Positions 54,325-64,000 of a stretch of DNA of 64,000 bases are shown here, piece by piece (positions within the stretch are counted from its first letter, which is position 1; each line of letters begins with the position of its first letter). The position numbers and the translations under genes were made by a program. The stretch is from Dastarcus helophoroides (taxonomy: Eukaryota; Arthropoda; Insecta; Coleoptera; Bothrideridae): contig CM053332.1 in the NCBI GenBank assembly GCA_028583605.1, positions 10,900,442 to 10,964,441 of the forward strand, given 5' to 3'. A model generated the notes under the pieces. That model saw only the letters and a list, made by a program, of their open reading frames with translations. It was not told the DNA's origin and ran no database searches.

Positions 54325-55469
54325 ATAAATCGATTTGGGTTTGATACAAACAGCGATCACAGACTGGTAAGAGCTTCCCTTACCTTTAATTTCAAAATCG
54401 AAAGAAAAAAACTTATTCACGCTGACAAGTTTTCAACTGTTGAAGAACTCAAACAAAGAAAAACGGATTATCAAAAAGAATTAGAAAATAAATTAGAACC
54501 AACTAACAATTTAGATACAATGAACATAAGTGAACTTAACCATAAAATTAATACCGATATTCGTGTCACGGTCAAGAAGCTTTGTATTAAATTAAGGAAC
54601 AAAAAAGATTCCAAAATACAATCAGAGACTGCAACTTATGGAACAGAAAAAAAGAACTTCCAGAGAAGTACCAAAATATCAAGAACAAAATAAAAAAATT
54701 CCCAGAGAAGTGAGAAAGGACGTTAAAATATTAAAATAACCGAAAATGCAATAGAAAATAATGCAAATATGATGGTCTTAAGATCAAGACTATCCTTAGG
54801 CAAACCCAGAATTACCAAAATGAAGGATCAACAGGGTAACATAATCTCAGACAATAGAAATATTGCTGAACACATCAAAGACCTCTACACCTGTCTCTAT
54901 TACCTCTATTAGACCTGACCCAAGAGTTACGAATATGGTCATTCGTAACGTGGGCTTTTAAGATGTTCCAGAAATGTTAAAACAAGAAATTCAGGCTGCT
55001 CTCAAGCAGTCCAGAAGACAAAATTACATGTGAAATGTTAAAAGTGGGAGGAGCAATCATTGAAAAATCACTACAAATTCTCATAAACAAGTATTTACAA
55101 GAAGGCGAAATGCGTGGAAAAATGCAGAAGCAATTTTACTTTTTAAAAAAGGAGAAAATGAAAATATAGAAAACTATCGACCAATTAGCCTTCTCTCTCA
55201 TCTATATAATCTCCTAACCAAGATTGTCACCAATAGATTAACCAATCAATTGGACGGATATCAACCAGCAGAACATGTGAGATTTCGCAAGAGGTTCAGC
55301 ACCATCGACCACCTACAAACCTAGAAAATAACAACTGAATACAACATACCCTTCCACTTGGCATTTATAGATTTTCATAAGGCTTTCGACTCTATCGAAA
55401 CGAGGGCTTTCATACAGGCAATGGATGACGCTAGAACAAATTCTCGATAGACAAATCTATTAAAAAATA

Positions 55470-56735
55470 CGAGGATTGCCTCTTAAATTTTTACCATTGA
55501 ACAATAGGTGGCGTTAATGAGTTGTGGCACCACTGTATTTGTGAACATTGACGTTTGTTATTGCGAAGCCAGTGGCAATTTAGAATTTAACTGAGTAAGT
55601 TGTAGATAGTGAACGTTTAAAAGAAGCAAGTTTGTGCAGAAATGGCAATCACACGTGAAGGCTTACGTTATATGATTTTCCATGATTATAAAAAAGGCCT
55701 TACTCAACAACAATGCATAGAATCGCTTCGTGCAACTTTTGATAATGAAGCACCATCAGAGAAGACGGTTTATAATTGGTGTGCGCAGAATTTCGTCATG
55801 GTCGTGCGTCCGTCAGTGATGAGTTTATCGTGGTGATGAATGTCGAGAAGATCGGCCAAAATCAGTTGTCATTCCGAGAAACATCGATGTTGTGTGCAAC
55901 ATGATTAAAGAAGATCGGCATGTGACTTACAGACAGACAGAGGCGTCTCTTAAGATATCGCACAATGCAATACAATCGATTTTGCATGAACATCTAGGTG
56001 TGAGAAAGATATGTTCAAGATGGATTCCGCATAATTTGACCGAAGCGCAAAAAAGGGTCGTGTTGATTGGTGTCAGAAAATGTTGAAAAAATTCGATCGG
56101 GGACGTTCAAAATCCGTATACAACATTGTAACAGGAGACGAAAATATTCGTATAATCTTAAAAGCAAACAACAGTCTACTGTTTGGGTGTTTAACGATGA
56201 ACACTTCCAAGAAAATGATCCCTTGTTTCTTCGGTTGTACTGGACACGTCGCAACCATTCCTTTGGAGGATCGAAGAACTGTTAATGCCGAATGGTATAC
56301 AACAATTTGTTTGCCAACGGTCTTCGATGAAATAAGGAAAAAGAACAAAAAACGTCGCATCATTCTTCATCACGACAATGCCAGTTCCCATAAAGCAAGT
56401 CAAACAGCTGAATATTTGAAGAAGAAAAACATAGAATTAATGTCCCATTGTCCGTATTCACATAATGACTTAATGACTTTTTCTTGTTCCCCACTGTCAA
56501 ACAAAAGATGCGCGGACAGTGATTTTTATCATCTCAAGAAGCTGTTGATAACTTTTAAAACCAGCTTTCTACGATATTAGCTTCAGAGTGAAAAAAATGT
56601 TTCCAGAATTGGTTTGAGCGTATGCAAAAATGTATAGACCTTAAGGGCGAATATTTCGAAAAGCAATAAAACACTTTGTTTCGAACTTGTTCGTTTCTGT
56701 TTCACTTTTTGTAAAAACTTAAAAGGCAACCCTCG
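55470..56735 (+). mobile_element. Mariner element M2, inserted in the RTE relic
   Basis: 1266 bp with terminal repeats CGAGGATTGCCTCTTAAATT and, complemented, CGAGGGTTGCCTTTTAAGTT, flanked by TA at 55468-55469 and 56736-56737. The right end is followed directly by the continuation of the RTE reverse transcriptase, so the insertion site is certain. Confidence 0.92.
55642..56670 (+). pseudogene. Mariner transposase M2 (frameshifted)
   Basis: Starts MAITREGLRYMIFHDYKKGL, continues QQCIESLRATFDNEAPSEKT, then shifts frame several times (near 55785, 55850 and 56080). VTGDE and HHDNAS hold the first two catalytic aspartates, and PYSHND the third. HLGVRKICSRWIPHNLTEAQ is a well-preserved linker. The last part (FKTSFLRY, then FERMQKCIDLKGEYFEKQ out of frame) ends at a stop near 56668. 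It is a different mariner lineage from M1 and M3. Confidence 0.9.
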
Positions 56736-57535
56736 TATATACAACAATGCCACTTTTCACGTCAAAATCAATGACACTCTGAAAACAGATAAAATTAAAA
56801 TAAATTGGGGAATACGTCAAGACAATACCATTTCTCCAAAAATATTTATTCTGGCGCTAAAGAACGTCTTCAAATCACTACAGTGGGAAACTAAAGGCAT
56901 AAATATCAACGGATCCTATTTGAATCATCTCCGATTCGGCGACGGCAGCGTTCTGATAAATAGTAATATACAGGAACTGAAAGACATACTACAAGAATTC
57001 AGTGATGCTTCGAAAAAAGTAGGATTAAAAAGGATTAAAAATAAACATCTCAAAGACCAAAATGATAAGCAACACTGAAGAAGACCCACATATGGACAAC
57101 AAGTGCATTGCCAGTAGCGACCTATGGCCTAGAATTAATGGCACTGACAAAAAAAGACCACAAACTAACTGACAGTAATGCAAAGAGCGGGCGATGCTCA
57201 GTATCAATTTGCTGGACAGTAAGAGAAATGAAGATATTTAACAAAGAACTAAAGACGTAGATATAATAGAACGGATTGCAGAACTGAAATGGCGTTAGAT
57301 GGGACATGTGGCTCGACAAAACCAAAGTAAGTGGACGTCTAGAGTAACATATTGGCGACCAAGACAAACCAAGCGCAGCGAGGGAAGACCACAAAGAAGA
57401 TGACTTGATATCAGGATACAATAGGTGCTTTCAGTTAGCACAGGACAGATTAGCATCAAGAAGCATGGAAGCCGCCTACGTTCAGGAGTGGACAGAAGAC
57501 GCTGAGAAAGAAGAGAAGAAGATTTATTTTTTCTC

Positions 57536-58960
57536 TCCCATTGAAAATCAATTAATCAATTGCTAAAATGTTTATGTACACAATGCGCAAACGTTGCTTA
57601 ATGAACGACGGAAGATACTCTAATAGCAATTATAGCTCAGTTATTCTCTTGAAAGGGTACAAATAAGCCACTTCAAACATTTGTCGATTTCTCTTACATC
57701 ATCTTCTTTGCAAAAAATTAGGCAGTCATGCGGACTACCGACAAAAGTAAAACTTAAAACTAGTAAATAACAGTCATAAAATTTTCCTTCGTGTTATTGC
57801 AGATGAAGTAATTTAATTGTTCTGGAACTAAAAGCTTTATATATTTTGATATCTGCGGGATATATACCTAAAATTTTATATTATTTACATTAAACTTAGG
57901 TGACAGGCGACTAATACTAGCTAACCTTGATCCTGGTGTTATCCTAATCTTTCCATTTATCCGTTGTGATATTATCCAATGTATTCATCACAATTATTCC
58001 ATAGTTAAATCTCTGATTTTATAATAGGAAGAATATACTCTGCTATTTCATATTTTACAAGAAATAACTGGGCCGCTAAAGCACAAAAGTCAAAACGTTT
58101 AACTGTGAGTGTTATAAGGTTACTCAAATCAAGATATTTATTTAATGAGGATTTTAAGAAATATAATTTAAAAGTATAACATCGTCGCCACACGCTCGAC
58201 CAAATGTTACTAGTTCTCGTTATCACTCTATCGTTTGAAATACGTAGTCGCAGACGAAATTATGTACATATGAAGCGTTTGCCTTGATTTCCATTTTAAT
58301 TTCGTACGTCGCATGCCGTCTTTCGAATTGACGCCTATCCGTAATGAATTTTAGAACTTCAAAAATATTTTCCAGCGATTTTTCAGGGCCACTTTTCTTA
58401 TTGAAATGTTTTCCCCAAAGCTGTAAAGTGATTCGTTGCTGAGATATAGCCGGCGTCCTTTCTTAGTTGGCCATCCGGTACATAACAAATATTTTATATC
58501 CATATGAGGAAGGATGATTTTTTTATTGATAAGTTATGATTATTTCCTAGTAATTGATTTTAAAATTATTCTAATATGTGTTGTTGTGCAAAATACTTCG
58601 CCCAACTTGTCTACAAAATGGATAACACATTCAAAATAATTGGACCTAGGTTTCCCGCTGGTGCTGCCTTTAATTAGTCTATAATAAAGAAATCTATAAA
58701 TTTAAATTCAGCTTCAGCGCCATCTCCGAATAGAGAGTGTAGACTCTGATGACGTCACCTAGGCCAAGTTCATTACACTACTGTTAAAAGTCTATAGTGT
58801 TAGTGATTTGTTTCTGATAAAGTCAGCTTTCGTTTTCGGAAAGAGAATAACCAAATTAAAACACAAATTAAATAATTACAGTGTACACATTTCCGAATAT
58901 TCAATTTAAATTCATGGGTAGGGTTAGATTATCAGGCCAGTTTAGCTTTCAAGAGCTTAC
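57536..58960. other. No gene recognised between the RTE relic and a SINE-like unit
   Basis: The sequence is mixed. The minus strand at 58226-58005 is open with an ordinary amino-acid composition (for example SNLITLTVKRFDFCALAAQL), but I recognise no family and see no splice context. 58380-58490 is GC-richer and looks like part of an unidentified repeat. No complete element was found. Confidence 0.35.
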
Positions 58961-59060
58961 GTAGAAGTGGTCCAGTGGTTTAGAATGTAAGTTTTCTGCG
59001 TGGCGGCTGCCAATCTCGCGTTGTTTTAATTATATTGAGGGTTCTATTCCTAGGTATATA
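58961..59060 (+). repeat. tRNA-like promoter unit, possible SINE
   Basis: TGGTCCAGTGG (58968-58978) fits an RNA polymerase III A box and GGTTCTATTCC (59040-59050) fits a B box. The spacing is about 60 bp, longer than in most tRNA genes, and a cloverleaf cannot be drawn convincingly, so a tRNA-derived SINE head is more likely than a tRNA gene. Confidence 0.45.
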
Positions 59061-59579
59061 AATTGTAAACATATTAGAGCACATCGCCTACAAGAATTAG
59101 CGTAATGGTAACTCAAAACCATTAGTTTTTCCCCTATCAAAGTTTAAAGAAGTTTTCAAAAATATGAATAAACACATTAAGAAATGCCATTAAATCGACG
59201 AATTTTGACATTTCCCAACAGCTGTTAATAGCAATAGAATCGTATAGAATTTACAATTTTTCTAGAACTGTTACATTTATTCTTGAAATTCTCAAAATTT
59301 AAAATTTAAATTTCGAAAAAAAAGATTAAAATTTAAAGATTAAACTCAAAATTTGGAGAAAAAAGCAGCCAACATTTCTAGAAAAAGTTAAAAATTTTTA
59401 TTTGTATGCAAAATTTTGAAAAAAGTAATAATTTAGGTATCACATAAAAATAATTTTTAAAAATAAATTAATTGTCAAAAATATTCTCAAAATTTCGACT
59501 TTTAAAGTGGAAATTATTGAAATTTTCAAGAAAAATAGTTGAAATTTCCAACCCTTCCTTTGTGAAATTCTTCAATATT

Positions 59580-59674
59580 CATAACTATTAAACTTTATTA
59601 ATGATTAAAACAACAACAGATATTAAATTTTTAATATCTGTTGTTTTAATCGTTAATAAAGTTTAACAGTTATG
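59580..59674. repeat. 95-bp near-perfect palindrome
   Basis: CATAACTATTAAACTTTATT at the left is mirrored by AATAAAGTTTAACAGTTATG at the right. The arms of about 45 bp differ at only two or three positions, and the loop is about 5 bp of T. It could be a tiny foldback element. Confidence 0.85.
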
Positions 59675-59773
59675 AAGAAAAAGAGTCCACATTTCTAGAA
59701 AAGTCCAAATTTCGAAATTAAAAATAGTCAAAATGTTGAAAAAAATATATAAAAATACATAAAAAAGGTTGTA

Positions 59774-59820
59774 GCACTGGACATCGATGTTTCGCTCTCA
59801 TTTGAACTCGTCAGCAGTGC
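59774..59820 (-). ncRNA. Hammerhead ribozyme-like motif (type I layout)
   Basis: On the minus strand: GCACTG, core CTGACGA (59814-59808), a short stem II (GTTC with GAGC), GAAA (59793-59790), stem III CAT-CG-ATG, cleavage GTC (59782-59780) and CAGTGC. The outer six bases pair perfectly with the first six as stem I. All core bases agree with the hammerhead consensus. It resembles ribozymes of Penelope-like elements, but no reverse transcriptase lies nearby. Confidence 0.72.
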
Positions 59821-60900
59821 ATAACATGGAAAGGGAACAATGAGGAAGAAATTCTTAAAAATAAAAATAAAGATTTTAAAAAATATAAAATTTTTTTAAC
59901 ATGAATAGACGTTTCATGTTTTCGGTCAATAAGAGTTTACCATGAAGAATAAATCGAAATTATTGTTATTATTTTTTAAATTTCGATTGTTGATTTCAAA
60001 TTTTTCTCAAAACATTTAAATTTGAAGAGAAAAAGTTACCATTTTTAAAAAATATTTATTTCGGTCAGTAAAAATTCTTAAAAACACTAATTTCATTATT
60101 TAAGTATGAAATTTCAAAATTTCCTCGAAATTTTGGATTTACAAATTGAATATTCTAGTTTTTGCCAATCAAAATTCCTAATTTAAATACGAAATGTTGA
60201 AGTTCGGATTCGAAATTCGAGAAAAATGTCTAAATTTAAATTTGTAACAAAAATAAGTCATAATTTGTAGGAAATCTAAATTTGGTCAAGTCAAGATTTT
60301 GAAAAAAAAACCTATAAAATTTAAAACATTTAATGAAATACTTTGCGAAATTTGAAAAAAAAAAAAGATCAAATCTGTCAACAAACCCTTTTGCATTTAA
60401 AAATGTTGATATTTTTAACAAAATTTGGAAGAAACTTCCAGTTTTTTAGCAGGGTCAAGAATCTTTTCAAAATCTACAGTTCAAACATAAAATGTTTAGT
60501 CTTTTAAGAGAAAACACCAAATTTCTAGAGATTTTTGTAGAAAAAGTCCAAATTTTTAGTTTGAAAACGTGCAAGATGGACAAAATCTATTAAAAAAATT
60601 TCTATTTTTCTAGAAATTTTATCAAAATATCGAGTTTAAGTCAGAAGTTTTTAAATTCAGAGATTCGTTCTCGAATATCTTTTTTTTTTTAAATATCATA
60701 TTTAGAGACCGGATCCTAGGCACAAACAAATAAGGTAAAAAGGTAAGCAAAACGTTAAATTAGGCAAAAATGAACAGTTTAAAAAGGTATTAAAAAGGCA
60801 AAATACTCTATAAAAAGCATTAAAAGGTTAAAACCACAATTACCAAGCAAAACATTGACCATTTTGAACATAACTTTATTTGACTTACTTGACCTAACTT

Positions 60901-60967
60901 GGTTTCAGGGGACAAGATTTGTATTTCAGTTTTTGACAATAATCAAGGATTAGTCCGTTCCACCATA
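60901..60967. repeat. Foldback-family fragment
   Basis: CAGGGGACAAGATTTGTATT and AAGGATTAGTCCGTTCCACC match, in inverse orientation, the outer arm of the units at 39600 and 40650. It is a third, partial copy. Confidence 0.6.
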
Positions 60968-61959
60968 ATTACTGTATTTTCAAGTAACAAATTAATTGTC
61001 TTAATATTTTCCATTGATTTTTATTGATTTCCATCGATTTTTTTAAACATCTTTAAACAATCTTGTTAAAATTTTGCGTTATTTTGCGAAATTTTTTGAT
61101 ATTTTTACCCTTTTTAAGATTTGGAATGTTTTGAAAATTACATCTCTTTAAAGAGTTTTTACTGTATTTAAATATTCAATATTCAACATTTCAACCAAAT
61201 TCGATTTTTTTTGAAGATTTTGAATTTTTTAAACGGATACTTTTTTACTCTTTTAGTTTTTTCAATAAAAGTCGAAAATTCTATTCAAAACTGACAATCA
61301 AAAAAGCTCGAAATTCTAAAAAATGTCAAAACTTTGACAAATAATCGAAATTTTTAATTCTAAAATTTAAAAACAATGCGAGATGTTCAAAACATTCCCA
61401 ATTTTTTTACACTTTTAGTTTTTTCAGTAAAAGTCGAAAATTCTATTCAAAAACTGACAATCAAAAAACGTCGAAATTGTAAAAAATGTCAAAACTTTGA
61501 CAAATAATTGAAATTTTTAATTCTAAAATTTAAAAATAATGCGAGATGTTCAAAAAATTCCAAATTTTTGAAAAAGTCGAAATCTTAGAGTCAAAATGTT
61601 TAAATAATGCTAAAATGTTGAATAAATCCCAAAATTTTGAGAAATGAAGAAATTTTCATAAAAAGTAAAAATTTTTAAAAATATCGACATTTTGAAAAAA
61701 GTTTGTATTTAATTTTAAAAAAAGTCGAAATACTGAAACACAATCAAAAAGATCAAAAAAACGAAATTTTGAAAAACAAAAGTTTTCCGAAAAATACAGT
61801 CTAAAAAAACCAAGCAACTTAGAAAAATCTAAATTTTTGAAAAGCAAATAATAGAAAAATTTTCAACATTTTTAAAAATGGATGAATTTTCAAAAAATGT
61901 CGAAATTTAAAAAAAAATCCAAATTTTCCAAAAAAATTTTAATTTGAAAAAAGTAGTTA

Positions 61960-62300
61960 TACCGTACTCGGTATAAATTAGTTTTAGCTGGAGTTTTCGC
62001 CGTGGCACTATTAGATTAAACGGGTAAATAACCTTAAAGCAAATTAACGGTCGAAGCACTAGGCACGTGTTCGGAATTCTCGGGTAGGTGTTCTCGGTTC
62101 GACGGTGGAACTTAGAGAGAGCGAGTCCAGTGAAGGCGCTTAATGACCAACCCTCCTTGTGTTGTTTTTCCGTTGGTAGGGGACGATCGTGAATCGTCGG
62201 GGGTGAAAATTTATTGGTCAATGCCTAGTGCTTGGATCCATCTAGCGGCGTCAGAGTGAGAGTAAGAGCGGGAAACTTAAATTATTCCTGCTCCGGTATC
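61960..62300. other. GC-richer block with a 12-bp inverted repeat
   Basis: This block stands out from the filler. AAGCACTAGGCA (62054-62065) is repeated inverted as TGCCTAGTGCTT (62222-62233). The minus-strand frame through it is open for about 100 codons but unlike any protein I know. It may be a small insertion or a transposon end. Confidence 0.4.
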
Positions 62301-62939
62301 AGTAGAAATTTTAAAGAAACATTTTGAGAAATGTCGAAATTTTTATAAAAGTTAGAATTTAAAATAAAATCAGTCAACATTCTGAAAATAATTCGTATAA
62401 ATTTAAAAAATCAAAATATTGACAAATCATCAAAAAATTCAAAAAAAGCGATTTTCGAAATAAGTCAAGATATTCGAAAAAATTGAATAAATGGGAGAAT
62501 TTTCAAAAATATTCGAAATTAATAAAATTTTGAAAAAAGTTTCATCGAAAAAGTCCAAATTTGAAAAAACAGATAAATTTAAGAAAGGTCAAAATTTTTA
62601 AAAGGCATTTTCAAATTAAAGTTAAAATTTTGGGAAAAAGTACGAAAATTTGAAAACAATAGTCATAATTTGGACAAATTTCGAAATTTTAATAGGAAAT
62701 TTTAAAATTTTTAAAAAAGTGAAGGTTTTTTAAAAAACAGCGGCAAGTTTCCAAAACAGGCGAAAATAGTTTTTAAAAAATCGAAATTTATCAAAAGAGT
62801 CGACATTTAAAGTTTGATGAAAAATGGAATTTAGAAAATTTAGCTCAAAACTGTATACAAAGATTAAAAAAAAAATTTCGAATTGGAGTACTTTTCGTTT
62901 TTTTGAATTTTCTTAGAAGATTTACCATAGTAATGTATA

Positions 62940-63860
62940 TTTTTTTACACCATCAGAAAGTAGACATTTCAACGAACAAAAGCCCACCGAGTTTTTTGAA
63001 AAAGCTAAAATTTTAACGTGAGATTTTTCGATTGAAAATTAGGGTACTTTTTCGATATTGAGTCAAAATAAGGTGAAAAAATAAATATTTTAAATCAAAA
63101 AAATTGTGTCTTGAAATATAAAAAGGTAAGTTTTCACCAAATTTCGTGAAAAAGAATTTTTTTTTGTAAAAGATAAAAATAAAAAACCATAAACCTGGTT
63201 TTTTGAATTTTTCACGTGAATTTTGAGGTTACGTTAAAAAAGTGTAAATACAAAAGTTGTAGATCTTCTTATTACCTACAACTTTGCTATTTAACTTTTT
63301 TCCATAGAATTTGTAGTTTTGCTAGAAATCGATATAAACCGTTTTGTACCCTTAAAAACTCATCCCCTACCCCTTCCCGACCTCAGGTCGCCCGTAATTT
63401 ATTTTTTCTTTCATTTTTGTTGCATTATCTTTCTTTTCTAATAGGCTTCATCCTACTATATTTTTTTTCACTTTTTATCGTTTTTGAAGGCTTCTACCCT
63501 GGTCTAATAGTGAAAGGTCTGAGTATTCATGTTTTATAAAAATGTTGTTCATCCCTACGCATAACCTATCTCCGAAAGGACGCATTAAGTAATAAGATAA
63601 CAGAACCCTGACCGTTTTTCACATAAACTTTAATAGATGGCACCTCTTTCCAAAACAGCGTTATAGCAACTAACGATTGAAAGCGAATACACACGACCGA
63701 TCTCATCTATCCACTGTACTGCGAGATACTAGCCAGCCAAAGCAAAACAATAAACAGTTCGGTGACTAAACTGTTTTCAGTTCTCAATGTTCGCTGTACG
63801 GTATGTTGTATGTGAATCGCTGAACGTTATGCTCATTTAAAATTGAACATTATGTGTTTA
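62940..63860. promoter_or_regulatory. Upstream region of the gene at 63874
   Basis: The part from 62940 to 63540 contains sequence such as ACCTACAACTTTGC and CCCTACCCCTTCCCGACCTC that looks like a fragment of an unidentified repeat. The part from 63560 to 63860 is less AT-rich and probably holds the promoter and 5' UTR of the following gene. No specific motif is claimed. Confidence 0.35.
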
Positions 63861-63873
63861 GTTGGGTGAAATC

Positions 63874-63958
63874 ATGGTTTCAATTGAAAATTATTTTTTT
63901 CTCATACTGCTGTTTATTTTGGCCGCATACAGTGAGGATATTCCTGCGGGAGCTACAA
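63874..63958 (+). CDS. First coding exon of a secreted or membrane protein (partial)
   Basis: ATG opens MVSIENYFFLILLFILAAYS, a textbook signal peptide (short N region, hydrophobic core at about residues 8-18, probable cleavage near AYS-ED), followed by EDIPAGAT. A consensus donor GTAAGT (63959-63964) follows after one further base, so the exon ends in phase 1. The rest lies beyond the window. The product is directed to the secretory pathway, but 28 residues are not enough to name a family. Confidence 0.65.
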
Positions 63959-64000
63959 GTAAGTATTCGATAGGTTAAGATTGTCTTGTTTCTTTGTACA

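Larger units (their letters stand above)
54325..57535 (+). pseudogene. RTE-type LINE relic, split by mariner M2
   Basis: The visible part begins near the end of an AP-endonuclease domain (SDHRLVRAS). The reverse transcriptase follows with ENYRPISLLSHLYNLLTKIV, then FIDFHKAFDSIE up to about 55440. Coding similarity resumes after M2 at about 56738 with IYNNATFHVKIND, the motif LNHLRFGDGSVLI (the catalytic FADD has become FGDG) and a C-terminal part ending EWTEDAEKEEKK near 57520. Many stops and frameshifts, and loss of the endonuclease start, make it dead. It lies upstream of CFAP206 in the opposite orientation. Confidence 0.82.
59270..62930. repeat. AT-rich filler, mostly poly-A orientation
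   Basis: Filler like that in the hAT-like elements, with poly-T parts at about 61000-61250 and poly-A parts elsewhere. A near-duplicate of about 150 bp occurs in tandem (61250-61400 and 61400-61560, both beginning ACTCTTTTAGTTTTTTC-like). It is interrupted by the palindrome at 59580, the ribozyme-like motif at 59774 and a GC-richer block at 61960-62300. No terminal repeats framing it were found. Confidence 0.6.

Noticed and set aside
58961..59060. A functional tRNA gene
   Set aside because: The A and B boxes are about 60 bp apart and no acceptor stem or anticodon arm can be formed.
63216..63539. 107-codon plus-strand frame upstream of the signal-peptide exon
   Set aside because: Its composition is that of AT-rich repeat DNA, it has no recognisable domain, and it overlaps a probable repeat fragment.

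Overview
The window looks like insect nuclear DNA. It is very AT-rich, has spliced genes with GT-AG introns, and carries mariner, hAT-like, piggyBac-like, Ty3/gypsy and RTE elements. I do not assign an order or species. Most short open frames are phenylalanine- or lysine-rich translations of AT-rich filler and are left out.

Three host genes can be supported. (1) A single first coding exon on the minus strand (1443-1485) resembles the start of DEK_C/SWIB-domain proteins; the rest lies off the left edge. (2) A complete nine-exon gene for the axonemal protein CFAP206 runs on the minus strand from 54114 to 21115. All splice phases match and the product is 647 residues. Its exons total 1.94 kb but the gene spans 33 kb, because introns 4, 7 and 8 (about 4.7, 13.9 and 11.6 kb) are packed with transposons. 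(3) A first exon with a signal peptide starts at 63874 on the plus strand and continues past the right edge.

Much of the remaining sequence falls into nested mobile elements. At 1932-15902, a candidate 14-kb hAT-like unit (D) contains a hAT-like element C (1979-9752, perfect 8-bp target duplication). C itself contains hAT-like element A1 (2449-7043, perfect 8-bp duplication). A second copy, A2 (11195-13289), has split a dead mariner. At 16970-19640 a degenerate satellite surrounds a foldback unit whose loop carries a long-TIR MITE. In CFAP206 intron 8, mariner M1 (22026-32122) was split by hAT-like B1 (23150-26447), and the target duplication of B1 was then split by a young Ty3/gypsy element (26453-31976; LTRs differ at 3 of 364 positions; integrase core deleted). 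Intron 7 holds a truncated second B copy, hAT-like F (perfect 8-bp duplication), a piggyBac-like MITE and a decayed spliced TIR element G. Intron 4 holds hAT-like E and a second piggyBac-like MITE. Upstream of CFAP206 an RTE LINE relic is split by mariner M2.

The most unusual pattern is that at least five hAT-like units with different terminal repeats (A, B, C, E, F, and probably D) are stuffed with the same kind of non-coding filler. It is built from poly-A/T runs around a self-complementary GAAATTTC core and often changes strand orientation within an element. The second is a set of hammerhead-ribozyme-like motifs: a divergent pair on the two arms of a 291-bp hairpin (19910-20200), a separate well-formed one at 59774-59820, and a probable relic at 32627-32675.
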